In this document: positions 61,401 through 64,000 of the stretch, one piece after another
How positions within the stretch are numbered: position 1 is the first letter of the stretch
How the letters are laid out: every line of letters starts with the position of its first letter
Assembly (NCBI GenBank): GCA_964036315.1
Contig: OZ038482.1
Coordinates: 12,119,989-12,183,988 of the forward strand
Source of the DNA: Acanthosepion esculentum
Lineage: Eukaryota > Mollusca > Cephalopoda > Sepiida > Sepiidae
Direction of reading: 5' to 3'
DNA length: 64,000 nucleotides
Made by a program: the position numbers and the translations under genes
Notes under the pieces: model-generated
Databases searched by the model: none
The model's input: the letters and a program-made list of their open reading frames with translations, nothing else
Told to the model about the DNA's origin: nothing

Positions 61401-63759
61401 TCTATTATAAAACAAGAGCTGATTTTCTCTGCAATTTTTCTATTATAAAACAAGAGCTGATTTTCTCTGCAATTTTTCTATTATAAAACAAGAGCTGATT
61501 TTCTCTGCAATTTTTCTATTATAAAACAAGAGCTGATTTTCTCTGCAATTTTTCTATTATAAAACAAGAGCTGATTTTCTCTGCAATTTTTCTATTATAA
61601 AACAAGAGCTGATTTTCTCTGCAATTTTTCTATTATAAAACAAGAGCTGATTTTCTCTGCAATTTTTCTATTATAAAACAAGAGCTGATTTTCTCTGCAA
61701 TTTTTCTATTATAAAACAAGAGCTGATTTTCTCTGCAATTTTTCTATTATAAAACAAGAGCTGATTTTCTCTGCAATTTTTCTATTATAAAACAAGAGCT
61801 GATTTTCTCTGCAATTTTTCTATTATAAAACAAGAGCTGATTTTCTCTGCAATTTTTCTATTATAAAACAAGAGCTGATTTTCTCTGCAATTTTTCTATT
61901 ATAAAACAAGAGCTGATTTTCTCTGCAATTTTTCTATTATAAAACAAGAGCTGATTTTCTCTGCAATTTTTCTATTATAAAACAAGAGCTGATTTTCTCT
62001 GCAATTTTTCTATTATAAAACAAGAGCTGATTTTCTCTGCAATTTTTCTATTATAAAACAAGAGCTGATTTTCTCTGCAATTTTTCTATTATAAAACAAG
62101 AGCTGATTTCCTGTGACTGCACACATATGTGTAAGTTGTCTATATCTGCCTCGTGCATGACAGGCTGCCATTTAATGCATACTCAAGCACACACACAATT
62201 TGACTGAGTTTGAAATAAGACATTATAATAATACATTTCCCTCACACTCAGTCTGAACAACCCATACTCATAGCTGAGCAATAAAATCCTAACATTTTTG
62301 GAAAAGCACAAGATTTTATTGAATTTTTCATAAATTATTCAATAACAAATAGAATTATTTAAATTATTTAAAATTTTTTTAGGTCTGTGATTGAATTTAA
62401 TTATACAAATACACACAATTTGAATGAAATTTAAATGCACATCTGTGTCATGAGGGTTAATTTCCCTTCTGTCTTGCAACAACCCCAGTGTAACAGGAAA
62501 AGAAATTAAGCCAAAATGTCTGGCCCTTTGAAGTCTTTTTAGTGCTCCTTTTGTATTTAAACTGAATATATTTTCTGATAAACATTTTAAATGCACAAAA
62601 AAAATTTAAAATTGATCCTCATTCTGTCAAGTGAAACAAGGAGTAGCAAACTAGTGACTCTTAAAACTAGAAAAAGGATTTTATGCTGTTGAGAACAGAA
62701 TTGTTCTTAAATTGCTTGTATAAATCAAGTCTTCCTGTTGGCAGTAACATTTATATTCAAACCTGATTTGTTTGCTTATGGCTCTTAACTCTTTGAGCCC
62801 TGCATTCCTGAACAATTTTAACCCTTCTGCCCGAGCTTCTGGGTCAAAATTCGCAAATAATTGGTATGTAATGTTTCAAAGTAGATATAAAAATAGTTAC
62901 AAGTGTTTAGCTACCGTTCAACCAGCATTACATCATTTTCCTCTACAACCAGTAAAGCAGTGGTCAGGGCTCAAAGGGTTAATGTGATTTTTTAGTCCAG
63001 CTTGTGATGAGCAACACCACATTCTTCCCAAACACATTGAGTCAATAAAATCTCCCTTTCTCTCTAGATACACATTTTGCTTTTGTTTGGTTGGTACATT
63101 TTTTTATGGAGAACAGTTCCCCCATATTCACCACTTTCCATGTTTTTATGCATTGAGTCCCTATGATCCCTTGCGTGCATGTACATGCAATAGATTTATA
63201 GCTTTATGGATGAAATATGGCAAATTATAGATGTATATTTAGGGACTTTTACAAAATCCCTAAATATACATCTATAAAATACATTACAGGTTATATACTT
63301 TTCACGTATTTTCATTTTCCAGGTTTTATCTGGTAGAGCAACCTTTGACCTCTGATTATGAGACACACATCATGTCTCTAATATTTTTTCAGAAAGGAGG
63401 AGACCTGATAACGAAATCTGTCAATTGCTTTAGGTTGAACTAAATTAAAATAATATTATGAAAGTACATCAGTTGCAACTATTGACTCTTATCTCCCGAT
63501 GTTCATTTGGAAATAATTATTTGATATCTGATAGAATAAAGGCAGAAGAGTTGTTCAATGTTTCAATTAACACAGAGAATTATCTGGCACTCTTATAGAT
63601 TTCTTTTCCCATTTAATGAGTCTCAGTTTTTGATGCAGTTCCTCAAATAATTACAGAATTATTTACCTCTTCACTAACTTTATCTTGTGAATGGAAAATC
63701 AACTCATTACAATGCTTCATCAAATCATTCAGTCGACATTTCAGTATTCTCATTTGTTC
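34607..63759 (-). CDS. STAG: STAG/Scc3 cohesin subunit SA, C-terminal part (gene continues beyond right edge)
   Basis: Eleven minus-strand exons join in frame (63667-63759, 57596-57749, 57002-57135, 55623-55724, 54792-54860, 52736-52812, 51827-51958, 49319-49497, 48955-49192, 42910-43023, 39657-39804): 1440 nt, 480 codons, every junction phase-compatible. A terminal exon at 34607-34645 is tentative. STAG proteins bind the RAD21 kleisin and CTCF and are essential for sister-chromatid cohesion and loop formation in the nucleus. Family landmarks seen: [118 protein letters not shown] and LIAYRNSL. These are HEAT-repeat regions of the C-terminal third. The STAG and SCD domains must lie beyond base 64000. 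Invertebrates usually have one STAG; whether this is the STAG1/2-like gene or a paralogue cannot be decided here. No disabling lesion was seen. Confidence 0.93.
35105..37345 (-). pseudogene. Decayed Ty3/gypsy retrotransposon pol
   Basis: Minus-strand pieces in the order of a gypsy pol. Reverse transcriptase at 37345-37020: [17 protein letters not shown], then after a frameshift [17 protein letters not shown]. Weak RNase H-like sequence near 36700-36550. Integrase core at 35950-35650: [14 protein letters not shown] (first catalytic Asp), then a shifted frame with [14 protein letters not shown] (second catalytic Asp). Last, an acidic post-integrase tail at 35400-35110 split over two frames. No LTRs, gag or protease were found; the copy is 5'-truncated and multiply frameshifted. 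It sits in the last STAG intron in the same orientation as the gene. Confidence 0.85.
37809..38040 (-). mobile_element. LINE 3'-end fragment
   Basis: On the minus strand it ends CACCTTGCTTGGGGTGATACG plus an A run, the same 3' terminus as the LINE at 48222-48948. The preceding 200 bp match 59400-59620. 5'-truncated, non-coding. Confidence 0.75.
38622..38900 (+). mobile_element. Possible tRNA-derived SINE
   Basis: GTAGCAGAGTGGCCTAGAG with AAGTGGTTAGAATTC and, about 25 nt later, TTTCAAATCC resemble A- and B-box regions. The body (AAGGTGATCAGGACTTGG, GAAATGGCTACTGCC) resembles the 3' part of other SINEs here. Weakly supported. Confidence 0.4.
39080..39290 (-). mobile_element. LINE 3'-end fragment, diverged
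   Basis: After a poly(T) run, CGCCCCAAGTGAAGGTGATAA with the following AGACAGAAGGTG...GAGTGAAAG matches the LINE 3' end pattern of 37809 and 59390. Same orientation. Confidence 0.55.
39657..39804 (-). CDS. STAG: STAG exon k, acidic C-terminal region
   Basis: 148 nt (1 + 49 codons, phase 0 end); acceptor ttttttgacag, donor gtgagt. It encodes [20 protein letters not shown], a GSRGRG patch, and [13 protein letters not shown]. The acidic, Ser-rich character and SSL.N..EE match human [20 protein letters not shown] loosely, so the assignment rests on phase, position and composition. Without splicing, the frame would stop ten codons later. Confidence 0.78.
39896..39984 (-). other. Exon-like segment between STAG exons j and k (possible cassette)
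   Basis: It is bounded by acceptor ttatatttcag and donor gtcagg, 89 nt long and open in one frame ([20 protein letters not shown] and ten more residues), ending in a phase that fits exon k. Its start phase does not fit exon j: included after j, it would hit TGA within about six codons. It is therefore a chance ORF, an exon needing another missing exon, or a frame-breaking cassette. Confidence 0.25.
39985..42909. other. STAG intron, unassigned
   Basis: The intron between exons j and k contains moderately AT-rich sequence with several blocks that look like old repeats (40250-41560), but no family is recognised and no exon fits phase. Confidence 0.4.
42910..43023 (-). CDS. STAG: STAG exon j
   Basis: 114 nt (1 + 37 codons + 2); acceptor ttttcag, donor gtaagt. 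It encodes [20 protein letters not shown] and [17 protein letters not shown]. It aligns with human [20 protein letters not shown] and SYVKLRTN, a C-terminal helix typical of STAG1/2. It is phase-compatible with exon i upstream and exon k (39657-39804) downstream. Confidence 0.86.
43232..43700. repeat. Imperfect tandem repeat, three copies of about 150-170 bp
   Basis: GAAGCATTTTGATG(A/G)G(G/A)CCTTTACAA appears at about 43281, 43451 and 43601, each followed by an A-rich run and GGGGGTC/GGCGGTCTGG...TTTCCATATTTGGG. Steps are 171 and 150 bp. Intron between STAG exons i and j. Confidence 0.75.
44290..44478. other. Unidentified ORF open on both strands
   Basis: The plus strand reads 62 codons with several Cys ([15 protein letters not shown]). 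The minus strand is open over the same stretch and encodes [20 protein letters not shown] within a longer frame (44310-44612). Neither shows a family I recognise or fits STAG phasing. Composition is more coding-like than the surroundings. Probably part of an unknown repeat. Confidence 0.2.
46096..46390 (+). mobile_element. SINE family B, copy 1
   Basis: GTTGTGGTGTAATGGATAATAGC (A box), GAGTTCAAATTCCAGTC (B box), then ATACCCTTGGGAAA, GCAGAAAGAAATAGCAA and GCATGATTGCCCAAG. Same block order as 53321-53612. Confidence 0.82.
46591..46787. repeat. Direct repeat, about 71 bp, 126-bp period
   Basis: CAATGGGTGTAGAGTCTAAA and its continuation through CACATCATGTCATTTCTT occur at 46591 and again at 46717 with no or almost no mismatch. 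Confidence 0.9.
47625..47835 (+). mobile_element. SINE family B, copy 2 (degraded)
   Basis: GATGTAATGGTTATTGGCTC (A-box region) and AATCCTTTGGGAAAGGAAAT, then ATAGCAGAACAGTGAGAG, parallel the family B copies. The B box is altered. Confidence 0.6.
48222..48948 (+). mobile_element. 5'-truncated LINE ending beside STAG exon i
   Basis: The plus-strand frame 48268-48724 is open: [60 protein letters not shown], with a stop after the basic [10 protein letters not shown]. This is the C-terminus following the reverse-transcriptase domain of jockey/RTE-like non-LTR retrotransposons. A GC-rich 3' UTR ends TTGGGGTGATACGCTTAAAA in a 12-A tail. The polymerase core is missing. It lies antisense to STAG. 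Confidence 0.88.
48955..49192 (-). CDS. STAG: STAG exon i, Ala-rich and NLS-like
   Basis: 238 nt (2 + 78 codons + 2), the longest exon seen. It holds an Ala-rich helix-prone segment ([13 protein letters not shown], then a run of seven Ala), [20 protein letters not shown] with a monopartite NLS-like KRRK, and a Ser/Thr/Glu-rich end. STPQLP aligns loosely with human TPQLTS. A LINE poly(A) tail lies about 7 bp beyond its donor on the intron side. Confidence 0.88.
49319..49497 (-). CDS. STAG: STAG exon h
   Basis: 179 nt (1 + 59 codons + 1); acceptor attcttcag, donor gtaagt. It encodes [27 protein letters not shown] and then a basic stretch [21 protein letters not shown] matches human PLMSYRNSL. 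From here the sequence leaves the conserved HEAT region and becomes lineage-specific. Confidence 0.92.
49561..49818. repeat. Compound TA/TG microsatellite
   Basis: About 65 bp of pure TA followed by alternating TG, TA and GCATATACGTATA blocks. GTGCATATACG recurs five or six times. It lies 60 bp inside the intron upstream of STAG exon h. Confidence 0.97.
50983..51319. mobile_element. Foldback MITE, family F, copy 1
   Basis: ACACTATTTACATTATTCGG through AATGTCGAACTGAACCCTTT (50983-51100) recurs inverted at about 51205-51319. The centre is GGAGAACTTGGAGAGGGGAA. It shares ends and centre with 58073-58553. It lies in a STAG intron. Confidence 0.82.
51827..51958 (-). CDS. STAG: STAG exon g
   Basis: 132 nt (1 + 43 codons + 2); acceptor tctttttag, donor gtaagt. 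It encodes EGILFSLTP, then [20 protein letters not shown] and KQDKKT, the counterpart of human [20 protein letters not shown] and QDKRTV. Confidence 0.93.
52736..52812 (-). CDS. STAG: STAG exon f
   Basis: 77 nt: 25 codons plus two bases; acceptor atttttag, donor gtattt (weaker than the others, without the consensus G at +5). It encodes [20 protein letters not shown] then VAAMH, with a split Lys codon. The human counterpart is [20 protein letters not shown]. Confidence 0.92.
53321..53612 (+). mobile_element. SINE family B, copy 3
   Basis: CACACTGGAGTAATGGATAG (A box), GGGGTTCAAATCCAGTC (B box), ATACCCTTGGGAAAGG, CTGCAGAAAGAAATGGCAAA and CATGATCGCCTAAGC, in the order of family B. In a STAG intron, opposite to the gene. 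Confidence 0.83.
54322..54492. mobile_element. Pogo/Tigger-like MITE, copy 2 (intact ends)
   Basis: TA-CAGTGTAACCCGGATATAAG at the left and CTTATATCCGGGTTACACTG-TA at the right form perfect inverted ends with TA target duplication. The internal sequence matches 18697-18833, with a partial duplication of the CTTATATCCAGGTTT motif. Confidence 0.88.
54792..54860 (-). CDS. STAG: STAG exon e
   Basis: 69 nt, 23 codons, phase 0; acceptor tttctccag, donor gtaagt. It encodes [20 protein letters not shown] then AIK, the counterpart of human LFNEMIQENG...DRSS..FSGIK. The next exon supplies the conserved ELARRF. Confidence 0.9.
55394..55449. repeat. (TA)n microsatellite
   Basis: About 28 TA units after an A run, in the STAG intron between exons d and e. 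Confidence 0.98.
55623..55724 (-). CDS. STAG: STAG exon d
   Basis: 102 nt, 34 codons, phase 0 at both ends; donor gtcagt. It encodes [20 protein letters not shown] followed by [14 protein letters not shown], matching human [20 protein letters not shown] and its continuation. Confidence 0.94.
56041..56330 (-). mobile_element. Repeat related to SINE family B, inverted
   Basis: The plus-strand block AGATGTTACTGCTGCAGCTTTCATA matches AAATGTTGCTGCTGTGGTTTTCATA at 53232, and CTTTCCCAAGGGTA (56250) is the inverse of the family B ACCCTTGGGAAAG. The tRNA head is poorly kept. Confidence 0.5.
57002..57135 (-). CDS. STAG: STAG exon c
   Basis: 134 nt; the first two bases complete a split GAA codon and the exon ends in phase 0 with a gtaagt donor. 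It encodes [20 protein letters not shown] and [10 protein letters not shown], nearly identical to vertebrate STAG over this stretch. It is one of the strongest identifiers of the gene. Confidence 0.94.
57596..57749 (-). CDS. STAG: STAG exon b
   Basis: 154 nt: 51 codons plus one base. Acceptor ttttttgtag, donor gtcagt (G at +1, phase 1). It encodes [15 protein letters not shown] and [17 protein letters not shown], ending in the acidic VFVEDDD. It aligns closely with human CDLLMIFSHQ, LVYTPDSSLQSELLSFI and VFIDQDD. Confidence 0.92.
58073..58553. mobile_element. Foldback MITE, family F, copy 2
   Basis: ACACTATTTACATTTGGACTATTGTC at the left and GACAAAATAGTCTGAATAATGTTAATAGTGT at the right are inverted. 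The middle contains CACTGGGGTAGACTGTTCTAGTTCC, shared inverted with copy 1, plus about 250 extra bases. In the large STAG intron between exons a and b. Confidence 0.78.
59390..60665 (-). mobile_element. LINE copy split by a Tc1-like insertion
   Basis: The minus strand reads, at 60650-60305, a LINE C-terminal frame with [15 protein letters not shown] and [12 protein letters not shown], and at 59770-59620 the direct continuation [20 protein letters not shown]. The intact copy at 48 kb has these joined as [15 protein letters not shown]. The 3' UTR runs to a poly(T) at 59390. Same family as 48222-48948. Confidence 0.83.
59754..60303 (+). mobile_element. Tc1-like element inserted in the LINE
   Basis: The left end CCTTGTGCAAATTAATTGAAACAA (59758) matches the inverted right end TTGTTTCAGTTAATTTGTACAAGG (to 60301), next to TA. 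The plus strand keeps [20 protein letters not shown] (about 60115-60174), the hallmark around the third catalytic residue of Tc1 transposases. At 550 bp it is internally deleted and has stops; non-functional. Confidence 0.85.
60871..61097. mobile_element. Possible TTAA-type MITE
   Basis: TTAACCC at 60871 and GGGTTAA ending at 61097 form short inverted ends with TTAA, as in piggyBac-like elements. Internal repeat structure is weak, so coincidence is possible. Confidence 0.35.
61171..62110. repeat. 38-bp minisatellite, about 25 copies
   Basis: The core AGCTGATTT recurs from 61189 to 62101, a span of exactly 24 x 38 bp, so there is no net length change in the array. The unit contains TCTATTATAAAACAAGAGCTG and TTTTCTCTGCAA. 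The first three units read AAAAGAAGAG and all later ones AAAACAAGAG. The last unit diverges after GATTTC. It lies in the STAG intron between exons a and b. Confidence 0.98.
62785..62982. mobile_element. piggyBac-like MITE with TTAA ends
   Basis: TTAACTCTTTGAGCCCTG at the left and CAGGGCTCAAAGGGTTAA at the right are inverted with one mismatch and each carries the TTAA target. 198 bp. The internal ORF is a by-product. Clear non-autonomous element. Confidence 0.85.
63226..63276. repeat. Perfect 20-bp hairpin
   Basis: TATAGATGTATATTTAGGGA at 63226-63245 is perfectly inverted at 63257-63276, with an 11-nt loop. AT-rich, no flanking gene element; could be the core of a small MITE. Confidence 0.85.
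63667..63759 (-). CDS. STAG: STAG exon a (first full exon in window)
   Basis: 93 nt, 31 codons, phase 0 at both ends; acceptor cttttcag, donor gtaaat. It encodes [20 protein letters not shown] and a further 11 residues ending KVSEE. This corresponds to the human helix [20 protein letters not shown] just before the ICDLL motif. Conservation here is weaker than in later exons. Confidence 0.82.
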
Positions 63760-64000
63760 CTGAAAAGAATGAAAAACCCAATATTAGAAAAAGAAGGCAA
63801 TGATGGCTTCTTGAATAGAAAGCACAAGATGAAAAGAAAAGTACAATTGAAAGAAGTTAAAAAAAACAAAACAATATCATCTCTCTATAAGAGTGAAGTC
63901 ATGTAAACTAGCAGCTTTTGATATTCAAAACTCTGAACCCTGAAACTATGTAGTAGAGTCAATCTGAGAAGTGAAATATTTTTTATTTACTTTTATGACA

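Noticed and set aside
61171..62110. CRISPR array (regular repeats)
   Set aside because: Units are contiguous with no unique spacers, and the genome is eukaryotic; it is a minisatellite.
63991..64000. Possible end of the next upstream STAG exon (…VIK before gtaaat)
   Set aside because: Only about 10 bases are visible before the window ends and the donor-like motif is common in AT-rich DNA.

Overview
The window is animal nuclear DNA: AT-rich, intron-rich and dense in microsatellites and mobile elements. I recognise two host genes with confidence. The LINE reverse-transcriptase C-termini, the tRNA-derived SINEs and the large repeat-filled introns suggest a mollusc, most likely a cephalopod such as an octopus. 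That assignment is inference from general familiarity with these repeat families.

Left third, + strand: a complete three-exon gene for mitochondrial complex I subunit NDUFB4 (124 residues; coding exons 5738-5899, 11262-11405 and 13584-13652, all joined in phase 0). A 2.6 kb long-armed palindrome (1894-4503) and a tRNA-derived SINE lie upstream. Intron 1 holds a second large diverged palindrome and a SINE; intron 2 holds a mariner relic, a SINE and a LINE fragment. A 15-bp hairpin sits one base before the start codon.

Middle (about 14-34.5 kb): no confident host gene. It holds a decayed hAT transposase (16.8-17.9 kb), several MITEs, SINEs, a second decayed mariner (29.5-30.9 kb) and microsatellites, plus one unidentified coding-like ORF at 25.95-26.17 kb.

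Right half, - strand: the 3' part of a STAG/Scc3 cohesin-subunit gene. Eleven exons between 63759 and 39657 total 1440 nt (480 codons) and join without a single phase conflict; a twelfth, terminal exon at 34607-34645 is tentative. The N-terminal part, including the STAG and SCD domains, lies beyond the right edge. The introns hold a decayed Ty3/gypsy pol, LINE copies (one split by a Tc1-like element, one ending about 7 bp from a splice donor), SINEs, foldback and TTAA-type MITEs, and an indel-free array of 25 copies of a 38-bp unit.

The two genes are functionally unrelated (respiration; sister-chromatid cohesion). I found no novel multi-gene system. The most unusual features are the long palindromes, the minisatellite, the LINE next to the splice site, and the divergent STAG C-terminus.
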